From positions 39,615-88,602 of the forward strand of contig JBBHKE010002653.1 in NCBI GenBank assembly GCA_037447655.1: a DNA stretch of 48,988 nucleotides. Reading direction: 5' to 3'. This DNA comes from Zygnema cylindricum. Taxonomy: Eukaryota > Streptophyta > Zygnematophyceae > Zygnematales > Zygnemataceae. The position numbers and the translations under genes were made by a program. The notes below the pieces were generated by a model. It worked only from the letters and a program-made list of their open reading frames with translations. It had not been told where the DNA came from and searched no databases. Positions 10,501 through 22,403 of the stretch are shown in pieces; position 1 is the stretch's first letter, and the number at the start of each line of letters is the position of its first letter.

Positions 10501-11712
10501 AATAGGGTTAAAAGAGATATAAAAGGAATTAATGTGAGAATTATAACAAGAAAAAAATGATTCAAAAAAAAATAGGGCCATTATAGAAGTTAGATGAGAA
10601 ACGTGGAGGGTAACTATCGAAGTTAGTGAAATGAGAAAAAAAGAATATCGCTAAAAGTGGAGAGTAGTTAGGTAATTTAGTGAAACGTAAAAAGAGAATT
10701 TTACAACTAGGAACGTATGTGAATAATCCCTTTCATTTCTAGTAGAGAAAACATGATAATGAAATAGTACGAGAACCATAATTGGAAAAAATGAGAAAAC
10801 AATGACTTATACACCAATGAATGGGGGAGTAGAAGAGATTTAAGAGGCTATGCTATAATTAATGGTGTTATAGGAAGAGAGAAAATAGTGGAAAGAAATA
10901 TTTGTCCATAAAAGTAAGAGAAAAGGAGGAAAATTTGGTGAAAAGTATGAATAAAAACCAATGAAAAAAAATGTCCAATGGAATACAAAAATGTGGATGA
11001 AAGTCCCAAAAGTTATAAAATTAAAATGGTTGGTGGAGGGAAAAAATAGAGGATGAGGAAAATTTGGAAAGAAGATGAAAAGTCTTTCCGATGCTCCAAT
11101 GAACTTGAAAAATCGGATTAAAGGTAAGATGGTGGATTAGAGGTCAAAAATAAAGGTTGAGAGATCTTCGAAGACAGAACCCTTTGTTCTCAAACACTCA
11201 AGTGAGGGACCCCAAAATGCGAAAACTAAGGAAAGATACAATATCAACGGAAGAAAGAATAAAAAATGAAATATGGATGGATATTCAAAGAACAAACCTC
11301 AAATGCTCCAACAAGCCAAAAAACTTTCCAAAACCGGAACAACTAGAAGTACGAGGGAATCCAACAAAAGTAGCAAGGTCATAAACCTTTCTCAAAAATA
11401 TGAAATATTAAAAAGAGGATGGGATGACCGAATTTGTAATCTTAAAACAAATGTGTCAAAAGCTGTTTATTTCCAACAAAAAGGGGAAACAAAGTGGAAA
11501 AAAAAATTGCACAGACGATGAGCGTGGCTTGGGGCCATAACCTCTTGAAATAAAAGGCATGGTGTGCAAAGTAAAAAGGCATCGGAGAAAAGGATCAAAG
11601 GTGAAAGAGAAAGGAATCGTGGCAAAGAAAATGGAAGCAAGAGAAAAAACAAAAAAAAAACGAAAAAAAAGCAAATGGGAGAAAATGTATGCTCATCATA
11701 AAAGGTGAAATG
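10501..11712. other. Purine-rich degenerate DNA, no gene recognised
   Basis: The plus strand is strongly A/G-rich with many short Lys/Glu-rich frames (for example 11157-11384), probably the decayed 3' portion of the copia element or unrelated repeat. No motif is recognisable. Confidence 0.35.
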
Positions 11713-11717
11713 GACAT

Positions 11718-13649
11718 TGTTGAAATTTATGTATTTTCTAGGCATATATTGGAAAAATAAATGGAGTGTTGAAAAAGGTAATTAATAGTTCACTTCTATA
11801 TTTTAGTTAGAATGCAAAGAGAGAGAAAGAGAGGACCAAAAACATGCCATGGCTGCTGCGTCATTTGGAAGGAGGCAGAATGATTTAGAAGGTATTTTAC
11901 TAGTTTAAGCAAAATACTGTCTCTGGCCGGATTTGAACCGAGGTATGCAGTCTACGGTGTAGATTGTGTTTTCTCAGTACTTAGAATATTTTGTGAAAGT
12001 CTGGTTCAGTATGTACCAGAATTAATGTTACAGTGAATAGCGAGGAGTTCACAGTATGACACACTTCAGGACACGCGTCGGTAAATGAGACACTCTACAA
12101 AGATCCGTTGGTACTATTCAGACTTACCATAAAGACCGAAGTGTCACATAAAAGTTTCATCTTGGATGAAACTTCGAAATGATGGACGGTGAAGATTTGC
12201 TGCCGACGGAAGGTGGTCATCCGGGACCACGTCTGTAATTATCTGACGTGTTTGTACACGGTGTACTGTGATGTTACTTATCTCTAGTTTGTACAGAAGC
12301 GTGTTTTGTTTGATTAGTGTCTCAGTTCAGATTCTTTCTGTATGACATACCTTGACATATTCAGGTATCCTCTTCTAGATAGTAGATATTATTGATGTAT
12401 GGTTGGTATGCCTCCTTTGCTTAGTTAGGGCAGTAAGTGGCTGCTAGCTCTTAGAAAAATAGATCTTTTAGGTATAAGAATAGGACTTAGCCATTTCAAA
12501 ATTAGGAACTTGTTGTATCAAAATTATGCTGTGACATTTTTGATATCTTTGACTAAGAATATCACTCAGATCTGTTTGCAAATTTCTGAGTAAATTTGCA
12601 CTTGTGTTCCTTTGTGTATTATCTGCATTGTGTCAAATTTGTATGCCATTTGGTTTCCTAAATTATCTTTGGATGTGTTCCAAAGTTGTGTGTATTTTTC
12701 TGAGCATCTGTGAGAGCTTCTTGCTTATCTTAATTTTGTGATGACTACTCCAGCATCATCTTCATCTTCAATTGGTGTAGTAGTCACATGACAACATAGA
12801 CCCACGCCTTATTCATTAAGGCACTAACGAAATGATACACGTGACATGTTTTACGTATATTTATCTATTGATTCAAAGGACTAATTTGCAGCAAACTAAC
12901 GAAAACGAGCATTAATCAATTCATGCATGGAAGCCAATCGAAGCCGTATAAATACAACTAATCGGACGACCACCATTACAGCCGCCACCCACAATATGCT
13001 TTCGGCGGCTTTTGAGGATAGCGTCACGCGGTGCCACGTGGTGCCACATTATTTGATACCGGAGAAAATGGGAGGAGGAACCATGGCCTCGATTTGGCAA
13101 ATGTCACCTTGTAGACCATGTCGTACAATGACCGTACAATAAGTACATCGCCTATCGTACCTACTTATACTATATAGTGTTCCTATTGGACTATGGTTTA
13201 GTAGTAGGTAGTCGTGAGTAGGCAGACCAAGACTTAGCGATATTTAGGTACCTCTCTCTAAGAGAGCTTGTAACTATAAAGGTCATCTTTGACCAACCAT
13301 AACTTAATGCTCAGGTGAGCAAATTTAGTGATTCTTTTTGTTGCGAACTCAAGGGATTTCAAGCTACACAAGGGTGTAGTCGGTCAATGTCTTTGCGTGC
13401 CAGGGTGGCACTTATTGAGTGGGAGAGTCAAAGTGGGGAGTATTGTCCAAAACACATATTCAAGCTTTGCATTCTGTGGTGGAACTGAGCACACAGAAGG
13501 TCTTCTCTTCACAAGGGTGAATATGTATTGGGGTTCTGATTGTCAAGGGATCATTCATTTGGGTTTATATCAACTTGGGGTTGGGACTATCTAGATTAGC
13601 TTCTTTTTTATCTGTGAATTCTGTGGGCAATGGAGCACATAGAATTTCA
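11718..13649 (+). repeat. 5' LTR of element 1 (1,932 bp including an 832 bp insert)
   Basis: Without the insert and its 5-bp duplication the LTR is 1,095 bp, matching the 3' LTR (1,094 bp). It ends CA and is followed by GGTTATGGGCCCACC, conserved at the same place in element 2 and the likely primer-binding region; the tRNA partner was not identified. A TATA-like CTATAAAGG lies near 13276. Confidence 0.9.
11965..12796 (+). mobile_element. Nested solo LTR of a different retrotransposon (832 bp)
   Basis: The insert starts TGTG and ends AACA (TG...CA), with flanking 5-mers TAGAT (11960-11964) and TAGAC (12797-12801), a target duplication with one change. The 3' LTR of the host element has the empty site. 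Near its end an ATG at 12741 opens MTTPASSSSS..., like the start of a copia Gag, so this family also begins gag inside or at the edge of its LTR. The last 60 bp contain an inverted repeat (tgtgatgactact / agtagtcacatgaca). Confidence 0.8.
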
Positions 13650-14760
13650 GGTTATGGGCCCACCATTTAGGTTGCCTATGTTTGATGTAACAGCCTTCAC
13701 TTATTGGGAGTTTATGATGGAGGGGTTGCTTTTCGTAAAGCACTTATGGGGAATTATTTCGGGACAAGTGAGGTGTCCGCCATCGGGCTTTGGAGGCACT
13801 CACTACGGAGAATCATCTAGAGCTTCCCAAAAAAACCAACCGTATTTCAGGTGCAAAGGAAGGTGAAGGGTAAATCATTGCCATGGAAGGGGAAAAATGA
13901 GAGAAGGGAAAAGGAACACCGATGGTGAGGGGAGCTAAGCTCTCGACTATGGTTCCACTTGTAGGGGTTACAACTAAGACTGAAGAAAGTGACATTAAAA
14001 TCTGGGAGTATAAAAACACCATAGCAAAACATCTCATACTTAGAAACGTATCTAAGTCTATAGCTATCACTCTTATAAATTTAACTAAAGCTTCAGAGAT
14101 ATGGAAAGCACTAAGTCAGATTTATAAGAGTGAGACTATTCAGAGGCAGCATTTAGTAAAACAAGAAATAGATGCCTATGTTTATAAAGGCGGGGTAGCA
14201 TGATAGAGTTTTGCAATGATATTGCTGCGCTATATGTTGAGCTTGCTTGTGCAAGATATGTAGAATCTGAGGAGAGGAAGATCAATACACTACTCATGAA
14301 ACTCCCAGATGAGTACGAAAACATCATTTGTCGTATGTAGGCAATGGATGGCTCATCACGGACTTGGAGCTTTACCATGGGGATAATTCTTGTGAGGGAA
14401 AGCACTTTGGAGCTTCGTAGGGGAAATGACAGAGTGAATGCATTTACAGTTGGTGGTGATTGGCGGAAGCGTAATGAGAGGAACGGCGGTGACAAGCGGA
14501 AGCGTGATGAGAGGAAAAAAGATGAAGGTAAACCTTATCGGAACTTTGGTGGAAAGAGAGGGAGAGGAAAAGAAAGTGGAGCTTTGAAAAAGGGTGTTTG
14601 CTTCTTTTGTAGAGAACTGGGTCATTATATGGAGGAGTGTCCTTGTTTGGAAGAACTTAGAAGTTGGAATGTGAAAGAGGAGGAAGAAGGGGAAGAGGAG
14701 AAAGAGGATGAAAAAATATTGGAGCTTCTTCACATCGGTAGAATGGAGAAGAGAGAGTAG
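13630..14760 (+). pseudogene. Broken gag-like gene of element 1
   Basis: The ATG at 13630 lies inside the 5' LTR, 20 bp before its end, and the frame crosses the LTR boundary. Early residues P-M-F-D-V-T-A-F-T-Y-W-E-F match the FDGxxYxxW start of copia Gag (DUF4219/UBN2 type). A UBN2-like middle follows (about 13980-14330), then a Lys/Arg-rich segment and one CCHC zinc knuckle, C-F-F-C-x4-H-x4-C (14595-14640). Compared with element 2 the frame is broken by an extra A near 13830, two extra bases near 14195, a TAG at 14338 and a TAG at 14758. Gag would package RNA in virus-like particles in the cytoplasm. Confidence 0.85.
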
Positions 14761-15597
14761 TACACAGAAATTACACGAAAGCAACGATGTGCTTTTGGAG
14801 GTACAAGGGAAGTAAAGGGAAGGGAGGTACTTGAGGGAGTTAGAAATGATGAGGATGTCAAAGAGTGTAGAAAGTATGACTTAGAAATGAGAAAGTCTGA
14901 TCTAGGATACATAAATGAAAAAGGGAAAAATAAAAATAATGAGGATAATTCTATAAATATTTGGGAAACAAAAAACAGGTTGGAAAGGGAGACTTCAACG
15001 GATTTGGAGGAAAGGGGAGAAGTAAAACTAGAGGGAATTTTAAAGGATAGGGGAGAAAAGCAATATTAAATGAAAAGTTTAGGGTAGGAGAAATACTCTT
15101 TGAGAATCATTATAGAAAGTGATAGTGGAAAAAAATCCATGGGAGAGAGTGAGGAAAGTTCAAAAAATTGGGTGAGTATCATGGATAAAAATATGAGCTC
15201 GGAAGATGTAGATTTTATGAGGAACTTAGTGGGGACTCTTGATATAACGATAAATTTGGGGGGTAATGGTTTTGACATCACTAATGGGAGTGATGGCATT
15301 TATGAAGGTGTGCCTGTAAAAGGGTTAGCATCTGGGTGTGTGTCGCAGGTTGGGGATGGGGCTGGCTGTTTGAATTCCAAGAGGGAAATTAGATTTAGTG
15401 TGGATGGAAAAGAGACGAGGTGGATAAAATCTTTTCTCGAATTTATGAAAAATGGCATGCAAAATAAAATGTGTGATGTAATTATTATTTCAGCTCATCT
15501 AATACACTTCTTTAAATACGAAGGTATTCACTTAAAGTTTTATGAGGAGAAAAGAAAGAAGAAAAAGAAAAAGAAAAATAATAATTTGTGTGTTTAG
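14761..15597 (+). pseudogene. C-terminal extension of the element 1 gag frame
   Basis: The same frame continues past the zinc knuckle to 15597 with in-frame stops at about 15067 and 15088. It holds an acidic linker, then a conserved block (15115-15540) shared with element 2: I-E-S-D-S-G-K, M-D-K-N-M-S, D-F-M-R-N-L-V-G-T, V-P-V-K-G-L, M-Q-N-K-M and L-I-H-F. The family is not recognised; it lacks protease, integrase and RT motifs. It ends in a poly-Lys tail. Confidence 0.65.
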
Positions 15598-15636
15598 TGG
15601 GAGTTGAAAAGTAGGTAGACTAGAAAACAAGGGGAG

Positions 15637-16730
15637 TGTTGAAATTTATGTATTTTCTAGGTCTGTATTGGAAAAATAAATAGAGTGCTGAAAAAAGGAA
15701 ATTAATAGTTCACTTCTATATTTTAGTTAGAATGCAAAGAGAGAGAAAGAGAGGACCAAATTCAGGCCATGGCTGCTGCGTCATTTAGAAGGAGGCACAA
15801 TTAATTAGAAGGTTTTTTACTAGTTTAAACAAAACACTGTCTCTGGCCGGATTTGAACCGGGGTCTACAGTCTACGGTGTAGACCCACGCCTTATCCATT
15901 AAGGCACTAAAACGATACACGTGACATGTTTTAGGCATATTTATCTATTGATTCAAAAAAACTAATTTGCAGCAAACTAACGAAAACGAGCATTAATCAA
16001 TTCATGCATGGAAGCCAATCGAAGCCGTATAAATACAATTGATCGGACGGTCACCATTACAGCCGCCGCCCACAATAAGCTTTCGGCGGCTTTTGAGGAT
16101 AGCGTCACGCCGTGCCATATGGCGCCACATTATTTGATACCGGAGAAGATGGGAGGAGGAACCATGGCTCTCGATTTGGCAAATGTCACCTTGTAGACCA
16201 TGTCGTACAATGGCCATACAATAAGTACATCGCCAATCGTAACTTCTTGTACTATAAAGTGTTCCTATTGGACTAGGGTTTAGTAGTTGGTAGTCGTGAT
16301 TAGGCAGACCAAGACTTAGTGATATTTAGGTACCTCTCTCTAAGAGAGCTTGTAACTATAAAGGTCATCTTTGACCAACCATAACTTAATGCTGGGTGAG
16401 CAAATTTAGTGATTCTTTTTGCTGCGGACTCAAGGGAGTTCAAGCTACAGAAGGGTGTAGTCGGACAGAATCTTTGCGTGCTAGGGTGGCACTTATTGAG
16501 TGGGAAAGTCAAAGTGGGGAGTATTGTCCATAACACATATTCAAGCTTTGCATTCTGTGGTGGAACCGAGCACACATAAGGTCTTCTCTTCACAGGGGTG
16601 AAGGTGTATTGGGGTTCTGATTTTCAAGGGATCATTCATTTGGGTTTATATCAACTTGGAGTCGGCACTATCTAGATTAGCTTCTTTTGGATCTGCGAAT
16701 TATGTGGGCAATGGAGCCCATAGAATTTCA
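15637..16730 (+). repeat. 3' LTR of element 1 (1,094 bp)
   Basis: Direct repeat of the 5' LTR without the nested insert. Contains the antisense tRNA-like stretch at 15843-15908 and TATA-like CGTATAAATAC near 16026 and CTATAAAGG near 16349, the latter aligning with a TATA-like word in the LTR of element 2. Confidence 0.9.
15843..15908 (-). other. tRNA-like sequence in the LTR (antisense to element 1)
   Basis: The minus strand reads an A-box-like TAATGGATAAGGC (as in plant tRNA-Arg) and, about 42 bp further, CCGG-TTCAAAT-CCGG, a T-arm whose GGTTCAAATCC fits the Pol III B box. The acceptor stem does not pair and the anticodon region is replaced by a GTCTAC-ACC-GTAGAC hairpin, so it is not a working tRNA gene. 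It could be a relic Pol III promoter. Confidence 0.6.
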
Positions 16731-16735
16731 GACAT

Positions 16736-18176
16736 TACAACTTAATGTCCACAATTTAACAGGTTAATTGCTAAGCCTAGCTCTAAATTTAGAGTGGACC
16801 GGTTAGTCGACACTTGAAAAAGAATTGAAGCTGCAAAAGTCAAAAATTTATAGGTAGTGCTTACTAATTCCAAAGTGGGTGGACGTTAGACAAAAACAAT
16901 ATTTTGTGTATGGATTCTATAATGAAGAAAGAAGTTAAGCGTACAATAAGTACAAAAATTGGACTGGTTACAAAAAAGAAACAGCACTATCGTACAAAAA
17001 AAATACCCACTAAGCCATAACCAATTTAAAAGTTTTATTAATTACACAACTAAAAGTGTACTAAAACAAGACGTAGGTTGGAGGTTCTGATGAAAGGAGA
17101 ATTGGAGAGAGCCCGAATAGAGAAGGGAGTGCTCTTCGCAAGACAAGAAAAAGGTCGGCTTATGGAATACTGGAACGGAGAAATAAGCAATCACGTCATC
17201 GGTACGCAATTAATCTTCGAGAGAGTATTGTGATTGACGATTTACGTGCGTACGCGTGTTTTGTATGCGCACATTGGAATTAGTGTAATCGTATTCATTC
17301 GTATGGTTACAAGGTCGATGTGGAATTGGGTGGAAAAAAACACACGAAAACATTTGAAGCATAGTTCAAAAGTAGGCTTTTTTTTTCGTAGGCCTTAAAT
17401 AGGCCGCCTTTAGCGTAAGTTGTGTTACGGGTTTTCCATGTGATCTTCTTAGATCGCTACTTTGATCAGCGACCGTCCGATCGTTCGAATCTGACGATAG
17501 TCCTATTGTAAGTTGTGTTATGGGCTTTCCGTGTGATCTTCTTATATCTCTACTTTGATCAGCGACCGTCCGATCGTCCAAATCTGACGGTTAAAAAAAA
17601 GTACCTCAAAACTCACAGAAAAATATGTTTTTGTCCAAATCTTTTTCAAAATTTAGACATGACATTTAATTCTCTATCATTCGATGTGCAACTTAACCCT
17701 TTTACTATTTTATTTCACTTTGCAACCAATACAATATGGGTCTTAAGGTAGTATTGTAAAATTTACGTACAATAGGCATATTGTATGGGCGACTTTCACC
17801 TACTTTAAAATTATGATTTGAAGATTAAAGTGTATCGATTTGAGTTAGTGTACTGATGGGTACACCTTGTATGACGCAAGATCATCAAATTTTTGAACAG
17901 GTGGATTCGATCACGATCGCCTTAGTATTGCTATATGAAAATAACCACCACGTGTCCTATTCAACTCCATGAAAAACTTTCCCTAATAACCTACGAGATA
18001 ATGTCTTAATATTTTAAAAAAAATCGGCAATTTTTTTTTTATTTTATAACTAATCAACAAACCTTGTATGTTTTGATGCACAACCTTCTCTAATCCCATA
18101 CATGCGTGTATTTTTTTCACACCATCTACACCATTAGGGGATAAACAAAGTCTTTGGGAAATTGGAAGTTGAAGAC
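16736..18176. other. Intergenic; one 93-bp tandem duplication, otherwise nothing
   Basis: No gene is supported. The only structure is a duplicated block at 17415-17507 and 17508-17590, each holding gtaagttgtgtta and tttgatcagcgaccgtccga. Confidence 0.5.
17415..17590. repeat. Tandem duplication, 93-bp period, two units
   Basis: Two adjacent copies differing at a few bases; the second is truncated. Each contains an ATGTGATCTTCTTA-type block and a GATCAGCGACCGTCCGATCG block. Confidence 0.8.
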
Positions 18177-18179
18177 TTA

Positions 18180-19086
18180 GGGTTTGTTCCCATGTAACAG
18201 TAACTTAGTGTTGTTACTTTGTTTTTTAGTGAAGATTCTCCGTACTACTTTTCACAGTGTTCCTATGTTCGAAAACAAAATTGTTGCTTTAAATTGTGAC
18301 GGTTGTAGACGTGGGTACAATTTGTGACGGTTGTAGACTACTACAAAACTCGCGACAATTTTTGATGTTTACAAAACATCGACGATTGTAGGTCTCTAAT
18401 ATTTTATGGCATTGGAGATGCCTAGGGTTTTGTGACATTTTGACGTTATACTCACTTGTGACAACGTCTTTGTCACTGATTGAAGAAATTTCGGCCATGG
18501 CTTCCCGATTTCGTTTTTTCTACTTTTCTCACTGCACTTGCCATCAGAATATGCCCAAAGGTACTCAAAAGAATCATTTTCCAAAGCTTTTTCATTACGT
18601 ACCAATATTATCATGTTTCATCCTAAAAAGTGTGAGATAAAAGTGATATCATGAGAGCTAAAGGGAGAGAGGTGCCTTCACGGACTTCACTTTTGCGAAA
18701 TGGCATCCGTTGCTCGAGACCCCTCCACGGCCCATGTACGGAAAAAATCATGTTCACTCCGGGTACGGACAATGTTTAGTTTTCTTGTGACTCCGCTTAA
18801 GTAAAGATGCTTTAAAACTTTTCTACACTTGCAAAAATATAATTTTATTCGTTGTTTGCCGATACTGTATATAAAATAGACTAGCGAGTCGTTTTCAGAT
18901 AAAGTTTGAAGATGAGTCGGAATGACGTGGCAGTGGGTCTAAAAGAGCAATACGCCAAGATAATCACGCAATTGTAATACAGTATCACAATATTTATTTA
19001 AGGCAATAATATTTTTGTTCTGAAAGATTTTTTTTTTGACGAAAAAGAAAAGAACAAACCTTTACTTTAACAAATGGGACACGCCT
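18180..19086 (+). mobile_element. Tourist-like MITE, copy 2 (~907 bp)
   Basis: TTA on both sides (18177-18179 and 19087-19089). The ends GGGTTTGTTCCCATG and, inverted, AGGCGTGTCCCATTTG are diverged forms of the TIR at 3895. The interior shares the gtgacggttgtagacg repeats, the ttcggccatggc block and the cttgccatcagaat block with the other copies. Confidence 0.75.
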
Positions 19087-19089
19087 TTA

Positions 19090-19576
19090 GTTACGAGCGT
19101 CAACATTGATTCGGTTCGAGGCATAGTAAAAATACAGAAATCGAGGGAGACGACAATTGACATACAGAAATGTTTCAGTCTACATTGGCTCGCAAGTACA
19201 GAACTACACAAAAGTACAGCGTTAAACATGACGGGATATGTTACAAGTTTCCCCAGTGTGGTGAACCTATGTGAACCCGCATTTCACCGCGCGAAATGAG
19301 TCGTAGGTTCACCACTGACAAGACACCTACCGGGTATCTGGTTAGGATTTACACGTTTAGGGTTTTTTAGGGCGTGGTTGGTGTTTTTTATATAAAAAAA
19401 AAAAAAAAATAATAAAAAACCGTAAATATATGTATATATATACATTTTTACTGTCGCGCAGCGCGGCGCGTCGTAAATCAAAAAGATAATGTCGGGTCGA
19501 CGTGGATCTCTCACAATGCGCGAAACCAACCTCAGAGGTTCACAGAGCCCAAAAAAAAGCAAGATTGAGTATAGGA
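19090..19576. other. Intergenic, no gene recognised
   Basis: Includes a poly-A/TA stretch at 19390-19445. Short frames have no recognisable content. Confidence 0.4.
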
Positions 19577-19584
19577 CCGTGTAG

Positions 19585-20138
19585 CAGAGGTCGCAAAAGT
19601 CAAAATTTACATAACCGAAACCGACCGTTTTTTTTTTTTCAAAATTTGAGTAACCGACGCCCGACCGGGTTATGTCACGCTCTAAAATTGTTAACCGTTA
19701 ACCGATCGACGATTACGAAAATAAAAGTTAACTGAAACTCGATATCTCGCGACTAACTGAGCCCGCCCGTGACCGAAAAAAGTACAAAGTTATCTAATGT
19801 ACGACGCATGAATAAGCCAATAATTACGCTTTGTCGCGTTCCCTAAGATTTGTGAAATGAATAGTAATACTACCGTGTCAGATTTTTGACACTAATCATG
19901 ATGTCACGTACTTCCACGATACCAAAGAGTACAAAGTACAATAATGAAAGATTGTAGAATTTTTTTATTTTTTTTGTTTTTTGGTTAACCGACAGTAACC
20001 GACCGTTTTTTTTTCTGGTGAATCAACCGACCGCAATCGCCCGGCCCTCAAAATTTGGCAACCTAATCCGTTCCAGATCCGGCGCGGGCGGTCGGTTAAC
20101 GGTCGGTCACGGTTTTGGTTAACTGTTTGCGACCTCTG
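19585..20138. mobile_element. hAT MITE with perfect 8-bp target duplication (554 bp)
   Basis: Ends CAGAGGTCGCAAA and its inverted complement, flanked by perfect 8-bp duplications CCGTGTAG (19577-19584 and 20139-20146). The subterminal regions are inverted repeats of accgaaaccgaccg-type words. It contains one copy of a ~62-bp block (tttgtcgcgttccctaag...accgtgtcagattt) that is amplified in the sister copy at 43740. Confidence 0.92.
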
Positions 20139-20146
20139 CCGTGTAG

Positions 20147-20514
20147 CAGGTGTACACCTGATCGCTTCATCAAAGCGGTCCGATATGAAAGATTCTTATG
20201 TCCGGCTGAAGTACGGACTCAAGTCTTGTGGCGTTAAAGGACGTTTGACTAGTGGCCTCCGCAGGCATATGCAACAACCGCTACACTGTCATCATATCGA
20301 CCCGTAACAATGGGCGAGAATCTCGGCTTACACCGAATAGTGCTGATTATTAGATATGAATTTAATTAGGTGGCCGTAGAATAGTAAAGGGAATCAAAAT
20401 GTTAAAAAAAAAAAAAAAAAGTGTAGAATTGTCCAAAACACGATGGTCAAACCATCAAAGTACAAAACATGATTGAGACTAAAAATTGTTGACAACCATT
20501 GAAGGTAAGATATT
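20147..20514. other. Short intergenic stretch, nothing recognised
   Basis: Holds a poly-A run near 20403-20420 and no coding signal. Confidence 0.4.
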
Positions 20515-20519
20515 AAAAC

Positions 20520-21705
20520 TGAAACTCTGAGACCTCCATTGGCCCTCAGAGTATGCAGATCCAAAAGAAGCTTATCTAGATAGTGCCGACTCCAAGTTAA
20601 TATAAACCCAAGTGACTGACCCTTTGACAGTCAGAACCCCAATATAGATTCACCCCTGTGAAATAACACTTTCTGTGTGGTCAGTTCCACCACAGAATGC
20701 AAAGTTAGAATATGAGATTTGGACACATTCACCCACTTTGACTTTCCCTTAGAAATACCGCCACCCAGGCAGACAAAAACTCTGACCGACTACAACCCTG
20801 TATAGCCTGGACTCCCCTGAGTCCGCAGCAAAAAGAATCAAATGGTCAAGTAAATTGATAGTTATGGCTGATCAAAGTTTGCCATTTATACAAGGTGCTC
20901 TCTGGGAGAGACAGCTATCTACCCAAAATTTTCTAAGTCCTATTCCCCCTCTAAAACTCTATCTACTGAAGTACGGCACCAATCAAATTACTGTGTCGTA
21001 CAGAAAAGTACAGGTGCCGGTGTACTTTATGTACGGCCATTGTACAACATGGCCAAATTGTCGACACGTGTCATAGCCGGATTTGTTTCCGCAATCTCCG
21101 GAGTCGCCGCAATCCAACATTGTCGCGCCACGTGTCACATGACGTGGCGATGGCTGAAAAACGCCAAAAGTACATGTTCCGTGATCGCGGCACCTATCGT
21201 GGCCGTCCGATCAAACCGGATACAATTTTAGTCGTTGAAAATACGCGCGCGATATTTGTTTCGCGTTCGAAACAAATGCGCGGTATCCGTTTCATAAAAT
21301 ACATTAAATCATACTTCGTACTATACAAAACTGTATCTATGTATTGCGTATCTATTTCCCGTTATACGAACTAGTCTACGTGTACACATATAAATATCTG
21401 TCAAACCTAATGTACTCTAGCACAGGCTCTAGTCATATTGGTTAAAGCTAACGGCTGATTTGACGGAAGAAAGGTACCAGGATCGAATCCTGGGTCCGCC
21501 AAACCTTTTAGATAACTCTATCAAGATTGGCTTCCTGTCCTCTTTGGACAGCCTAGGCATCCATGGATCCAACTCCTCCTCAAGTCTTCAGTGACTGCGA
21601 CAAGTGTGGGGACTTGAGTGAAGAGTTAGAGGCAGGCTGTCACTGTCCCCTTTTTGCCTTTTATATTTACAAACTCTAGACCTAGAAAATACTTAAATTT
21701 CAACA
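20520..21705 (-). repeat. 3' LTR of element 2 (1,186 bp)
   Basis: Near-identical to 23770-24961. Contains a TATA-like word (minus strand TTGTATAAATGG near 20882-20893), a hairpin at 21244-21282 and the tRNA-like stretch at 21424-21500. Confidence 0.92.
21424..21500 (+). other. tRNA-like sequence in the 3' LTR (antisense to element 2)
   Basis: The plus strand reads TAGTCATATTGGTTAAAGC, a good A-box/D-arm match, and 37 bp later CCAGG-ATCGAAT-CCTGG, a perfect 5-bp T stem with a 7-nt loop. GGATCGAATCC differs from the B-box consensus at one base. The acceptor stem is not paired, so this is not an intact tRNA gene. Confidence 0.65.
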
Positions 21706-21743
21706 CTCCCCTTATTTTCTAGTCTACTTACTTTCAACTCCCA

Positions 21744-22385
<642 letters not shown>

Positions 22386-22403
22386 TAAATATTTTTTCTC
22401 CCC

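Larger units (their letters stand above)
11718..16730 (+). mobile_element. Gag-only LTR retrotransposon (element 1, 5,013 bp)
   Basis: A complete element bounded by a perfect 5-bp target duplication GACAT (11713-11717 and 16731-16735). The LTRs begin TGTTGAAATTTATG and end GAATTTCA. The internal region (13650-15636, 1,987 bp) holds only a broken gag-like reading and no protease, integrase, RT or RNase H. It therefore fits the non-autonomous TR-GAG type and would need enzymes from another copia element. A polypurine tract (aaacaaggggag, 15625-15636) abuts the 3' LTR. The 5' LTR is enlarged by a nested insertion. The LTRs differ at many positions, so the insertion is older than element 2. Confidence 0.9.

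Noticed and set aside
15843-15908. A real tRNA gene
   Set aside because: A and B boxes are present but the acceptor stem does not pair and the anticodon arm is replaced by an unrelated hairpin.
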